Translations under genes and position numbers: made by a program
From: Atherinomorus stipes
Taxonomy: Eukaryota > Chordata > Actinopteri > Atheriniformes > Atherinidae
DNA: 64,000 bases
Direction: 5' to 3'
Assembly (NCBI GenBank): GCA_023101725.1
Contig: JALJCO010007872.1
Location: 1 to 64,000 of the forward strand
Shown here: piece after piece, positions 12,201 to 27,200 of the stretch
Layout: each line of letters starts with the position of its first letter
Numbering within the stretch: the first letter of the stretch is position 1
Notes under the pieces: model-generated
Told to the model about the DNA's origin: nothing
The model's input: the letters and a program-made list of their open reading frames with translations, nothing else
The model's database searches: none

Positions 12201-15200
12201 CCGTAATTTATGAGTTTCATTCCTTCATGTTATATTTAAAATTACATCAACCTCCCCGGTGTCCTTAGGTTTAGGAGTAAAACCCTTTGGGTTAGGTTGT
12301 AAATTGGTCTCATATTGGACTCAGTGACCAGAATGCCCAGCAATAAACCAGCCCACCCCAGGACCCTCAGCGCAGTCCAGGATCTGGCCGGGTTAGAAGA
12401 TCAAAGGTTTGTCCCCCACCACCGTGAAGCAGTGGAGGAAAATGCACGCTCCATGCAACTGGCTTCGGACCCCGGGACAGGCCAGCCACCGCCAGGAATG
12501 CTCCAGTCGAGAAATGGCCAACTGATGTATTGGGTTGATATACCCCTCAGTGGGCCAGAAAAATTGGGCTCTCTCGTCCCTAAAACATGTGGATATGAAA
12601 CTCCAGACCGAATTGGCTTCAATGCACTGGCCTCGTAGCTACGTTTCGGATCATATTGTCCTTCCTCAGGCTGAGGCCAGTGCTTCTGTTCGTATGAGCT
12701 TGCTTTTTATACTCCCTGATTGGGTAGTTAGCTCCTCCTTATCATGTATGTCTTTGTTTACTCTTTATTGAGTTTATTTATTCATGTAGATCTGTTGTCC
12801 ACTCTTCATTGAGTTTATTTATTCATGTATCCCCCATTAAATTTGTCTTTCATTTCTCTTCGTTGAGTTCTGTCGTTTGTCCTTTTCTCCGTAATTTATG
12901 AGTTTCATTCCTTCATGTTATATTTAAAATTACATCAACCTCCCGGTGTCCTTAGGTTTAGGAGTAAAACCCTTTGGGTTAGGTTGTAAATTGGTCTCAT
13001 ATTGGACTCAGTGACCAGAATGCCCAGCAATAAACCAGCCCACCCCAGGACCCTCAGCGCAGTCCAGGATCTGGCCGGGTTAGAAGATCAAAGGTTTGTC
13101 CCCCACCACCGTGAAGCAGTGGAGGAAAATGCACGCTCCATGCAACTGGCTTCGGACCCCGGGACAGGCCAGCCACCGCCAGGAATGCTCCAGTCGAGAA
13201 ATGGCCAACTGATGTATTGGGTTGATATACCCCTCAGTGGGCCAGAAAAATTGGGCTCTCTCGTCCCTAAAACATGTGGATATGAAACTCCAGACCGAAT
13301 TGGCTTCAATGCACTGGCCTCGTAGCTACGTTTCGGATCATATTGTCCTTCCTCAGGCTGAGGCCAGTGCTTCTGTTCGTATGAGCTTGCTTTTTATACT
13401 CCCTGATTGGGTAGTTAGCTCCTCCTTATCATGTATGTCTTTGTTTACTCTTTATTGAGTTTATTTATTCATGTAGATCTGTTGTCCACTCTTCATTGAG
13501 TTTATTTATTCATGTATCCCCCATTAAATTTGTCTTTCATTTCTCTTCGTTGAGTTCTGTCGTTTGTCCTTTTCTCCGTAATTTATGAGTTTCATTCCTT
13601 CATGTTATATTTAAAATTACATCAACCTCCCGGTGTCCTTAGGTTTAGGAGTAAAACCCTTTGGGTTAGGTTGTAAATTGGTCTCATATTGGACTCAGTG
13701 ACCAGAATGCCCAGCAATAAACCAGCCCACCCCAGGACCCTCAGCGCAGTCCAGGATCTGGCCGGGTTAGAAGATCAAAGGTTTGTCCCCCACCACCGTG
13801 AAGCAGTGGAGGAAAATGCACGCTCCATGCAACTGGCTTCGGACCCCGGGACAGGCCAGCCACCGCCAGGAATGCTCCAGTCGAGAAATGGCCAACTGAT
13901 GTATTGGGTTGATATACCCCTCAGTGGGCCAGAAAAATTGGGCTCTCTCGTCCCTAAAACATGTGGATATGAAACTCCAGACCGAATTGGCTTCAATGCA
14001 CTGGCCTCGTAGCTACGTTTCGGATCATATTGTCCTTCCTCAGGCTGAGGCCAGTGCTTCTGTTCGTATGAGCTTGCTTTTTATACTCCCTGATTGGGTA
14101 GTTAGCTCCTCCTTATCATGTATGTCTTTGTTTACTCTTTATTGAGTTTATTTATTCATGTAGATCTGTTGTCCACTCTTCATTGAGTTTATTTATTCAT
14201 GTATCCCCCATTAAATTTGTCTTTCATTTCTCTTCGTTGAGTTCTGTCGTTTGTCCTTTTCTCCGTAATTTATGAGTTTCATTCCTTCATGTTATATTTA
14301 AAATTACATCAACCTCCCGGTGTCCTTAGGTTTAGGAGTAAAACCCTTTGGGTTAGGTTGTAAATTGGTCTCATATTGGACTCAGTGACCAGAATGCCCA
14401 GCAATAAACCAGCCCACCCCAGGACCCTCAGCGCAGTCCAGGATCTGGCCGGGTTAGAAGATCAAAGGTTTGTCCCCCACCACCGTGAAGCAGTGGAGGA
14501 AAATGCACGCTCCATGCAACTGGCTTCGGACCCCGGGACAGGCCAGCCACCGCCAGGAATGCTCCAGTCGAGAAATGGCCAACTGATGTATTGGGTTGAT
14601 ATACCCCTCAGTGGGCCAGAAAAATTGGGCTCTCTCGTCCCTAAAACATGTGGATATGAAACTCCAGACCGAATTGGCTTCAATGCACTGGCCTCGTAGC
14701 TACGTTTCGGATCATATTGTCCTTCCTCAGGCTGAGGCCAGTGCTTCTGTTCGTATGAGCTTGCTTTTTATACTCCCTGATTGGGTAGTTAGCTCCTCCT
14801 TATCATGTATGTCTTTGTTTACTCTTTATTGAGTTTATTTATTCATGTAGATCTGTTGTCCACTCTTCATTGAGTTTATTTATTCATGTATCCCCCATTA
14901 AATTTGTCTTTCATTTCTCTTCGTTGAGTTCTGTCGTTTGTCCTTTTCTCCGTAATTTATGAGTTTCATTCCTTCATGTTATATTTAAAATTACATCAAC
15001 CTCCCGGTGTCCTTAGGTTTAGGAGTAAAACCCTTTGGGTTAGGTTGTAAATTGGTCTCATATTGGACTCAGTGACCAGAATGCCCAGCAATAAACCAGC
15101 CCACCCCAGGACCCTCAGCGCAGTCCAGGATCTGGCCGGGTTAGAAGATCAAAGGTTTGTCCCCCACCACCGTGAAGCAGTGGAGGAAAATGCACGCTCC

Positions 15201-18200
15201 ATGCAACTGGCTTCGGACCCCGGGACAGGCCAGCCACCGCCAGGAATGCTCCAGTCGAGAAATGGCCAACTGATGTATTGGGTTGATATACCCCTCAGTG
15301 GGCCAGAAAAATTGGGCTCTCTCGTCCCTAAAACATGTGGATATGAAACTCCAGACCGAATTGGCTTCAATGCACTGGCCTCGTAGCTACGTTTCGGATC
15401 ATATTGTCCTTCCTCAGGCTGAGGCCAGTGCTTCTGTTCGTATGAGCTTGCTTTTTATACTCCCTGATTGGGTAGTTAGCTCCTCCTTATCATGTATGTC
15501 TTTGTTTACTCTTTATTGAGTTTATTTATTCATGTAGATCTGTTGTCCACTCTTCATTGAGTTTATTTATTCATGTATCCCCCATTAAATTTGTCTTTCA
15601 TTTCTCTTCGTTGAGTTCTGTCGTTTGTCCTTTTCTCCGTAATTTATGAGTTTCATTCCTTCATGTTATATTTAAAATTACATCAACCTCCCGGTGTCCT
15701 TAGGTTTAGGAGTAAAACCCTTTGGGTTAGGTTGTAAATTGGTCTCATATTGGACTCAGTGACCAGAATGCCCAGCAATAAACCAGCCCACCCCAGGACC
15801 CTCAGCGCAGTCCAGGATCTGGCCGGGTTAGAAGATCAAAGGTTTGTCCCCCACCACCGTGAAGCAGTGGAGGAAAATGCACGCTCCATGCAACTGGCTT
15901 CGGACCCCGGGACAGGCCAGCCACCGCCAGGAATGCTCCAGTCGAGAAATGGCCAACTGATGTATTGGGTTGATATACCCCTCAGTGGGCCAGAAAAATT
16001 GGGCTCTCTCGTCCCTAAAACATGTGGATATGAAACTCCAGACCGAATTGGCTTCAATGCACTGGCCTCGTAGCTACGTTTCGGATCATATTGTCCTTCC
16101 TCAGGCTGAGGCCAGTGCTTCTGTTCGTATGAGCTTGCTTTTTATACTCCCTGATTGGGTAGTTAGCTCCTCCTTATCATGTATGTCTTTGTTTACTCTT
16201 TATTGAGTTTATTTATTCATGTAGATCTGTTGTCCACTCTTCATTGAGTTTATTTATTCATGTATCCCCCATTAAATTTGTCTTTCATTTCTCTTCGTTG
16301 AGTTCTGTCGTTTGTCCTTTTCTCCGTAATTTATGAGTTTCATTCCTTCATGTTATATTTAAAATTACATCAACCTCCCGGTGTCCTTAGGTTTAGGAGT
16401 AAAACCCTTTGGGTTAGGTTGTAAATTGGTCTCATATTGGACTCAGTGACCAGAATGCCCAGCAATAAACCAGCCCACCCCAGGACCCTCAGCGCAGTCC
16501 AGGATCTGGCCGGGTTAGAAGATCAAAGGTTTGTCCCCCACCACCGTGAAGCAGTGGAGGAAAATGCACGCTCCATGCAACTGGCTTCGGACCCCGGGAC
16601 AGGCCAGCCACCGCCAGGAATGCTCCAGTCGAGAAATGGCCAACTGATGTATTGGGTTGATATACCCCTCAGTGGGCCAGAAAAATTGGGCTCTCTCGTC
16701 CCTAAAACATGTGGATATGAAACTCCAGACCGAATTGGCTTCAATGCACTGGCCTCGTAGCTACGTTTCGGATCATATTGTCCTTCCTCAGGCTGAGGCC
16801 AGTGCTTCTGTTCGTATGAGCTTGCTTTTTATACTCCCTGATTGGGTAGTTAGCTCCTCCTTATCATGTATGTCTTTGTTTACTCTTTATTGAGTTTATT
16901 TATTCATGTAGATCTGTTGTCCACTCTTCATTGAGTTTATTTATTCATGTATCCCCCATTAAATTTGTCTTTCATTTCTCTTCGTTGAGTTCTGTCGTTT
17001 GTCCTTTTCTCCGTAATTTATGAGTTTCATTCCTTCATGTTATATTTAAAATTACATCAACCTCCCGGTGTCCTTAGGTTTAGGAGTAAAACCCTTTGGG
17101 TTAGGTTGTAAATTGGTCTCATATTGGACTCAGTGACCAGAATGCCCAGCAATAAACCAGCCCACCCCAGGACCCTCAGCGCAGTCCAGGATCTGGCCGG
17201 GTTAGAAGATCAAAGGTTTGTCCCCCACCACCGTGAAGCAGTGGAGGAAAATGCACGCTCCATGCAACTGGCTTCGGACCCCGGGACAGGCCAGCCACCG
17301 CCAGGAATGCTCCAGTCGAGAAATGGCCAACTGATGTATTGGGTTGATATACCCCTCAGTGGGCCAGAAAAATTGGGCTCTCTCGTCCCTAAAACATGTG
17401 GATATGAAACTCCAGACCGAATTGGCTTCAATGCACTGGCCTCGTAGCTACGTTTCGGATCATATTGTCCTTCCTCAGGCTGAGGCCAGTGCTTCTGTTC
17501 GTATGAGCTTGCTTTTTATACTCCCTGATTGGGTAGTTAGCTCCTCCTTATCATGTATGTCTTTGTTTACTCTTTATTGAGTTTATTTATTCATGTAGAT
17601 CTGTTGTCCACTCTTCATTGAGTTTATTTATTCATGTATCCCCCATTAAATTTGTCTTTCATTTCTCTTCGTTGAGTTCTGTCGTTTGTCCTTTTCTCCG
17701 TAATTTATGAGTTTCATTCCTTCATGTTATATTTAAAATTACATCAACCTCCCGGTGTCCTTAGGTTTAGGAGTAAAACCCTTTGGGTTAGGTTGTAAAT
17801 TGGTCTCATATTGGACTCAGTGACCAGAATGCCCAGCAATAAACCAGCCCACCCCAGGACCCTCAGCGCAGTCCAGGATCTGGCCGGGTTAGAAGATCAA
17901 AGGTTTGTCCCCCACCACCGTGAAGCAGTGGAGGAAAATGCACGCTCCATGCAACTGGCTTCGGACCCCGGGACAGGCCAGCCACCGCCAGGAATGCTCC
18001 AGTCGAGAAATGGCCAACTGATGTATTGGGTTGATATACCCCTCAGTGGGCCAGAAAAATTGGGCTCTCTCGTCCCTAAAACATGTGGATATGAAACTCC
18101 AGACCGAATTGGCTTCAATGCACTGGCCTCGTAGCTACGTTTCGGATCATATTGTCCTTCCTCAGGCTGAGGCCAGTGCTTCTGTTCGTATGAGCTTGCT

Positions 18201-21200
18201 TTTTATACTCCCTGATTGGGTAGTTAGCTCCTCCTTATCATGTATGTCTTTGTTTACTCTTTATTGAGTTTATTTATTCATGTAGATCTGTTGTCCACTC
18301 TTCATTGAGTTTATTTATTCATGTATCCCCCATTAAATTTGTCTTTCATTTCTCTTCGTTGAGTTCTGTCGTTTGTCCTTTTCTCCGTAATTTATGAGTT
18401 TCATTCCTTCATGTTATATTTAAAATTACATCAACCTCCCGGTGTCCTTAGGTTTAGGAGTAAAACCCTTTGGGTTAGGTTGTAAATTGGTCTCATATTG
18501 GACTCAGTGACCAGAATGCCCAGCAATAAACCAGCCCACCCCAGGACCCTCAGCGCAGTCCAGGATCTGGCCGGGTTAGAAGATCAAAGGTTTGTCCCCC
18601 ACCACCGTGAAGCAGTGGAGGAAAATGCACGCTCCATGCAACTGGCTTCGGACCCCGGGACAGGCCAGCCACCGCCAGGAATGCTCCAGTCGAGAAATGG
18701 CCAACTGATGTATTGGGTTGATATACCCCTCAGTGGGCCAGAAAAATTGGGCTCTCTCGTCCCTAAAACATGTGGATATGAAACTCCAGACCGAATTGGC
18801 TTCAATGCACTGGCCTCGTAGCTACGTTTCGGATCATATTGTCCTTCCTCAGGCTGAGGCCAGTGCTTCTGTTCGTATGAGCTTGCTTTTTATACTCCCT
18901 GATTGGGTAGTTAGCTCCTCCTTATCATGTATGTCTTTGTTTACTCTTTATTGAGTTTATTTATTCATGTAGATCTGTTGTCCACTCTTCATTGAGTTTA
19001 TTTATTCATGTATCCCCCATTAAATTTGTCTTTCATTTCTCTTCGTTGAGTTCTGTCGTTTGTCCTTTTCTCCGTAATTTATGAGTTTCATTCCTTCATG
19101 TTATATTTAAAATTACATCAACCTCCCGGTGTCCTTAGGTTTAGGAGTAAAACCCTTTGGGTTAGGTTGTAAATTGGTCTCATATTGGACTCAGTGACCA
19201 GAATGCCCAGCAATAAACCAGCCCACCCCAGGACCCTCAGCGCAGTCCAGGATCTGGCCGGGTTAGAAGATCAAAGGTTTGTCCCCCACCACCGTGAAGC
19301 AGTGGAGGAAAATGCACGCTCCATGCAACTGGCTTCGGACCCCGGGACAGGCCAGCCACCGCCAGGAATGCTCCAGTCGAGAAATGGCCAACTGATGTAT
19401 TGGGTTGATATACCCCTCAGTGGGCCAGAAAAATTGGGCTCTCTCGTCCCTAAAACATGTGGATATGAAACTCCAGACCGAATTGGCTTCAATGCACTGG
19501 CCTCGTAGCTACGTTTCGGATCATATTGTCCTTCCTCAGGCTGAGGCCAGTGCTTCTGTTCGTATGAGCTTGCTTTTTATACTCCCTGATTGGGTAGTTA
19601 GCTCCTCCTTATCATGTATGTCTTTGTTTACTCTTTATTGAGTTTATTTATTCATGTAGATCTGTTGTCCACTCTTCATTGAGTTTATTTATTCATGTAT
19701 CCCCCATTAAATTTGTCTTTCATTTCTCTTCGTTGAGTTCTGTCGTTTGTCCTTTTCTCCGTAATTTATGAGTTTCATTCCTTCATGTTATATTTAAAAT
19801 TACATCAACCTCCCGGTGTCCTTAGGTTTAGGAGTAAAACCCTTTGGGTTAGGTTGTAAATTGGTCTCATATTGGACTCAGTGACCAGAATGCCCAGCAA
19901 TAAACCAGCCCACCCCAGGACCCTCAGCGCAGTCCAGGATCTGGCCGGGTTAGAAGATCAAAGGTTTGTCCCCCACCACCGTGAAGCAGTGGAGGAAAAT
20001 GCACGCTCCATGCAACTGGCTTCGGACCCCGGGACAGGCCAGCCACCGCCAGGAATGCTCCAGTCGAGAAATGGCCAACTGATGTATTGGGTTGATATAC
20101 CCCTCAGTGGGCCAGAAAAATTGGGCTCTCTCGTCCCTAAAACATGTGGATATGAAACTCCAGACCGAATTGGCTTCAATGCACTGGCCTCGTAGCTACG
20201 TTTCGGATCATATTGTCCTTCCTCAGGCTGAGGCCAGTGCTTCTGTTCGTATGAGCTTGCTTTTTATACTCCCTGATTGGGTAGTTAGCTCCTCCTTATC
20301 ATGTATGTCTTTGTTTACTCTTTATTGAGTTTATTTATTCATGTAGATCTGTTGTCCACTCTTCATTGAGTTTATTTATTCATGTATCCCCCATTAAATT
20401 TGTCTTTCATTTCTCTTCGTTGAGTTCTGTCGTTTGTCCTTTTCTCCGTAATTTATGAGTTTCATTCCTTCATGTTATATTTAAAATTACATCAACCTCC
20501 CGGTGTCCTTAGGTTTAGGAGTAAAACCCTTTGGGTTAGGTTGTAAATTGGTCTCATATTGGACTCAGTGACCAGAATGCCCAGCAATAAACCAGCCCAC
20601 CCCAGGACCCTCAGCGCAGTCCAGGATCTGGCCGGGTTAGAAGATCAAAGGTTTGTCCCCCACCACCGTGAAGCAGTGGAGGAAAATGCACGCTCCATGC
20701 AACTGGCTTCGGACCCCGGGACAGGCCAGCCACCGCCAGGAATGCTCCAGTCGAGAAATGGCCAACTGATGTATTGGGTTGATATACCCCTCAGTGGGCC
20801 AGAAAAATTGGGCTCTCTCGTCCCTAAAACATGTGGATATGAAACTCCAGACCGAATTGGCTTCAATGCACTGGCCTCGTAGCTACGTTTCGGATCATAT
20901 TGTCCTTCCTCAGGCTGAGGCCAGTGCTTCTGTTCGTATGAGCTTGCTTTTTATACTCCCTGATTGGGTAGTTAGCTCCTCCTTATCATGTATGTCTTTG
21001 TTTACTCTTTATTGAGTTTATTTATTCATGTAGATCTGTTGTCCACTCTTCATTGAGTTTATTTATTCATGTATCCCCCATTAAATTTGTCTTTCATTTC
21101 TCTTCGTTGAGTTCTGTCGTTTGTCCTTTTCTCCGTAATTTATGAGTTTCATTCCTTCATGTTATATTTAAAATTACATCAACCTCCCGGTGTCCTTAGG

Positions 21201-24200
21201 TTTAGGAGTAAAACCCTTTGGGTTAGGTTGTAAATTGGTCTCATATTGGACTCAGTGACCAGAATGCCCAGCAATAAACCAGCCCACCCCAGGACCCTCA
21301 GCGCAGTCCAGGATCTGGCCGGGTTAGAAGATCAAAGGTTTGTCCCCCACCACCGTGAAGCAGTGGAGGAAAATGCACGCTCCATGCAACTGGCTTCGGA
21401 CCCCGGGACAGGCCAGCCACCGCCAGGAATGCTCCAGTCGAGAAATGGCCAACTGATGTATTGGGTTGATATACCCCTCAGTGGGCCAGAAAAATTGGGC
21501 TCTCTCGTCCCTAAAACATGTGGATATGAAACTCCAGACCGAATTGGCTTCAATGCACTGGCCTCGTAGCTACGTTTCGGATCATATTGTCCTTCCTCAG
21601 GCTGAGGCCAGTGCTTCTGTTCGTATGAGCTTGCTTTTTATACTCCCTGATTGGGTAGTTAGCTCCTCCTTATCATGTATGTCTTTGTTTACTCTTTATT
21701 GAGTTTATTTATTCATGTAGATCTGTTGTCCACTCTTCATTGAGTTTATTTATTCATGTATCCCCCATTAAATTTGTCTTTCATTTCTCTTCGTTGAGTT
21801 CTGTCGTTTGTCCTTTTCTCCGTAATTTATGAGTTTCATTCCTTCATGTTATATTTAAAATTACATCAACCTCCCGGTGTCCTTAGGTTTAGGAGTAAAA
21901 CCCTTTGGGTTAGGTTGTAAATTGGTCTCATATTGGACTCAGTGACCAGAATGCCCAGCAATAAACCAGCCCACCCCAGGACCCTCAGCGCAGTCCAGGA
22001 TCTGGCCGGGTTAGAAGATCAAAGGTTTGTCCCCCACCACCGTGAAGCAGTGGAGGAAAATGCACGCTCCATGCAACTGGCTTCGGACCCCGGGACAGGC
22101 CAGCCACCGCCAGGAATGCTCCAGTCGAGAAATGGCCAACTGATGTATTGGGTTGATATACCCCTCAGTGGGCCAGAAAAATTGGGCTCTCTCGTCCCTA
22201 AAACATGTGGATATGAAACTCCAGACCGAATTGGCTTCAATGCACTGGCCTCGTAGCTACGTTTCGGATCATATTGTCCTTCCTCAGGCTGAGGCCAGTG
22301 CTTCTGTTCGTATGAGCTTGCTTTTATACTCCCTGATTGGGTAGTTAGCTCCTCCTTATCATGTATGTCTTTGTTTACTCTTTATTGAGTTTATTTATTC
22401 ATGTAGATCTGTTGTCCACTCTTCATTGAGTTTATTTATTCATGTATCCCCCATTAAATTTGTCTTTCATTTCTCTTCGTTGAGTTCTGTCGTTTGTCCT
22501 TTTCTCCGTAATTTATGAGTTTCATTCCTTCATGTTATATTTAAAATTACATCAACCTCCCGGTGTCCTTAGGTTTAGGAGTAAAACCCTTTGGGTTAGG
22601 TTGTAAATTGGTCTCATATTGGACTCAGTGACCAGAATGCCCAGCAATAAACCAGCCCACCCCAGGACCCTCAGCGCAGTCCAGGATCTGGCCGGGTTAG
22701 AAGATCAAAGGTTTGTCCCCCACCACCGTGAAGCAGTGGAGGAAAATGCACGCTCCATGCAACTGGCTTCGGACCCCGGGACAGGCCAGCCACCGCCAGG
22801 AATGCTCCAGTCGAGAAATGGCCAACTGATGTATTGGGTTGATATACCCCTCAGTGGGCCAGAAAAATTGGGCTCTCTCGTCCCTAAAACATGTGGATAT
22901 GAAACTCCAGACCGAATTGGCTTCAATGCACTGGCCTCGTAGCTACGTTTCGGATCATATTGTCCTTCCTCAGGCTGAGGCCAGTGCTTCTGTTCGTATG
23001 AGCTTGCTTTTTATACTCCCTGATTGGGTAGTTAGCTCCTCCTTATCATGTATGTCTTTGTTTACTCTTTATTGAGTTTATTTATTCATGTAGATCTGTT
23101 GTCCACTCTTCATTGAGTTTATTTATTCATGTATCCCCCATTAAATTTGTCTTTCATTTCTCTTCGTTGAGTTCTGTCGTTTGTCCTTTTCTCCGTAATT
23201 TATGAGTTTCATTCCTTCATGTTATATTTAAAATTACATCAACCTCCCGGTGTCCTTAGGTTTAGGAGTAAAACCCTTTGGGTTAGGTTGTAAATTGGTC
23301 TCATATTGGACTCAGTGACCAGAATGCCCAGCAATAAACCAGCCCACCCCAGGACCCTCAGCGCAGTCCAGGATCTGGCCGGGTTAGAAGATCAAAGGTT
23401 TGTCCCCCACCACCGTGAAGCAGTGGAGGAAAATGCACGCTCCATGCAACTGGCTTCGGACCCCGGGACAGGCCAGCCACCGCCAGGAATGCTCCAGTCG
23501 AGAAATGGCCAACTGATGTATTGGGTTGATATACCCCTCAGTGGGCCAGAAAAATTGGGCTCTCTCGTCCCTAAAACATGTGGATATGAAACTCCAGACC
23601 GAATTGGCTTCAATGCACTGGCCTCGTAGCTACGTTTCGGATCATATTGTCCTTCCTCAGGCTGAGGCCAGTGCTTCTGTTCGTATGAGCTTGCTTTTTA
23701 TACTCCCTGATTGGGTAGTTAGCTCCTCCTTATCATGTATGTCTTTGTTTACTCTTTATTGAGTTTATTTATTCATGTAGATCTGTTGTCCACTCTTCAT
23801 TGAGTTTATTTATTCATGTATCCCCCATTAAATTTGTCTTTCATTTCTCTTCGTTGAGTTCTGTCGTTTGTCCTTTTCTCCGTAATTTATGAGTTTCATT
23901 CCTTCATGTTATATTTAAAATTACATCAACCTCCCGGTGTCCTTAGGTTTAGGAGTAAAACCCTTTGGGTTAGGTTGTAAATTGGTCTCATATTGGACTC
24001 AGTGACCAGAATGCCCAGCAATAAACCAGCCCACCCCAGGACCCTCAGCGCAGTCCAGGATCTGGCCGGGTTAGAAGATCAAAGGTTTGTCCCCCACCAC
24101 CGTGAAGCAGTGGAGGAAAATGCACGCTCCATGCAACTGGCTTCGGACCCCGGGACAGGCCAGCCACCGCCAGGAATGCTCCAGTCGAGAAATGGCCAAC

Positions 24201-27200
24201 TGATGTATTGGGTTGATATACCCCTCAGTGGGCCAGAAAAATTGGGCTCTCTCGTCCCTAAAACATGTGGATATGAAACTCCAGACCGAATTGGCTTCAA
24301 TGCACTGGCCTCGTAGCTACGTTTCGGATCATATTGTCCTTCCTCAGGCTGAGGCCAGTGCTTCTGTTCGTATGAGCTTGCTTTTTATACTCCCTGATTG
24401 GGTAGTTAGCTCCTCCTTATCATGTATGTCTTTGTTTACTCTTTATTGAGTTTATTTATTCATGTAGATCTGTTGTCCACTCTTCATTGAGTTTATTTAT
24501 TCATGTATCCCCCATTAAATTTGTCTTTCATTTCTCTTCGTTGAGTTCTGTCGTTTGTCCTTTTCTCCGTAATTTATGAGTTTCATTCCTTCATGTTATA
24601 TTTAAAATTACATCAACCTCCCGGTGTCCTTAGGTTTAGGAGTAAAACCCTTTGGGTTAGGTTGTAAATTGGTCTCATATTGGACTCAGTGACCAGAATG
24701 CCCAGCAATAAACCAGCCCACCCCAGGACCCTCAGCGCAGTCCAGGATCTGGCCGGGTTAGAAGATCAAAGGTTTGTCCCCACCACCGTGAAGCAGTGGA
24801 GGAAAATGCACGCTCCATGCAACTGGCTTCGGACCCCGGGACAGGCCAGCCACCGCCAGGAATGCTCCAGTCGAGAAATGGCCAACTGATGTATTGGGTT
24901 GATATACCCCTCAGTGGGCCAGAAAAATTGGGCTCTCTCGTCCCTAAAACATGTGGATATGAAACTCCAGACCGAATTGGCTTCAATGCACTGGCCTCGT
25001 AGCTACGTTTCGGATCATATTGTCCTTCCTCAGGCTGAGGCCAGTGCTTCTGTTCGTATGAGCTTGCTTTTTATACTCCCTGATTGGGTAGTTAGCTCCT
25101 CCTTATCATGTATGTCTTTGTTTACTCTTTATTGAGTTTATTTATTCATGTAGATCTGTTGTCCACTCTTCATTGAGTTTATTTATTCATGTATCCCCCA
25201 TTAAATTTGTCTTTCATTTCTCTTCGTTGAGTTCTGTCGTTTGTCCTTTTCTCCGTAATTTATGAGTTTCATTCCTTCATGTTATATTTAAAATTACATC
25301 AACCTCCCGGTGTCCTTAGGTTTAGGAGTAAAACCCTTTGGGTTAGGTTGTAAATTGGTCTCATATTGGACTCAGTGACCAGAATGCCCAGCAATAAACC
25401 AGCCCACCCCAGGACCCTCAGCGCAGTCCAGGATCTGGCCGGGTTAGAAGATCAAAGGTTTGTCCCCCACCACCGTGAAGCAGTGGAGGAAAATGCACGC
25501 TCCATGCAACTGGCTTCGGACCCCGGGACAGGCCAGCCACCGCCAGGAATGCTCCAGTCGAGAAATGGCCAACTGATGTATTGGGTTGATATACCCCTCA
25601 GTGGGCCAGAAAAATTGGGCTCTCTCGTCCCTAAAACATGTGGATATGAAACTCCAGACCGAATTGGCTTCAATGCACTGGCCTCGTAGCTACGTTTCGG
25701 ATCATATTGTCCTTCCTCAGGCTGAGGCCAGTGCTTCTGTTCGTATGAGCTTGCTTTTTATACTCCCTGATTGGGTAGTTAGCTCCTCCTTATCATGTAT
25801 GTCTTTGTTTACTCTTTATTGAGTTTATTTATTCATGTAGATCTGTTGTCCACTCTTCATTGAGTTTATTTATTCATGTATCCCCCATTAAATTTGTCTT
25901 TCATTTCTCTTCGTTGAGTTCTGTCGTTTGTCCTTTTCTCCGTAATTTATGAGTTTCATTCCTTCATGTTATATTTAAAATTACATCAACCTCCCGGTGT
26001 CCTTAGGTTTAGGAGTAAAACCCTTTGGGTTAGGTTGTAAATTGGTCTCATATTGGACTCAGTGACCAGAATGCCCAGCAATAAACCAGCCCACCCCAGG
26101 ACCCTCAGCGCAGTCCAGGATCTGGCCGGGTTAGAAGATCAAAGGTTTGTCCCCCACCACCGTGAAGCAGTGGAGGAAAATGCACGCTCCATGCAACTGG
26201 CTTCGGACCCCGGGACAGGCCAGCCACCGCCAGGAATGCTCCAGTCGAGAAATGGCCAACTGATGTATTGGGTTGATATACCCCTCAGTGGGCCAGAAAA
26301 ATTGGGCTCTCTCGTCCCTAAAACATGTGGATATGAAACTCCAGACCGAATTGGCTTCAATGCACTGGCCTCGTAGCTACGTTTCGGATCATATTGTCCT
26401 TCCTCAGGCTGAGGCCAGTGCTTCTGTTCGTATGAGCTTGCTTTTTATACTCCCTGATTGGGTAGTTAGCTCCTCCTTATCATGTATGTCTTTGTTTACT
26501 CTTTATTGAGTTTATTTATTCATGTAGATCTGTTGTCCACTCTTCATTGAGTTTATTTATTCATGTATCCCCCATTAAATTTGTCTTTCATTTCTCTTCG
26601 TTGAGTTCTGTCGTTTGTCCTTTTCTCCGTAATTTATGAGTTTCATTCCTTCATGTTATATTTAAAATTACATCAACCTCCCGGTGTCCTTAGGTTTAGG
26701 AGTAAAACCCTTTGGGTTAGGTTGTAAATTGGTCTCATATTGGACTCAGTGACCAGAATGCCCAGCAATAAACCAGCCCACCCCAGGACCCTCAGCGCAG
26801 TCCAGGATCTGGCCGGGTTAGAAGATCAAAGGTTTGTCCCCCACCACCGTGAAGCAGTGGAGGAAAATGCACGCTCCATGCAACTGGCTTCGGACCCCGG
26901 GACAGGCCAGCCACCGCCAGGAATGCTCCAGTCGAGAAATGGCCAACTGATGTATTGGGTTGATATACCCCTCAGTGGGCCAGAAAAATTGGGCTCTCTC
27001 GTCCCTAAAACATGTGGATATGAAACTCCAGACCGAATTGGCTTCAATGCACTGGCCTCGTAGCTACGTTTCGGATCATATTGTCCTTCCTCAGGCTGAG
27101 GCCAGTGCTTCTGTTCGTATGAGCTTGCTTTTTATACTCCCTGATTGGGTAGTTAGCTCCTCCTTATCATGTATGTCTTTGTTTACTCTTTATTGAGTTT

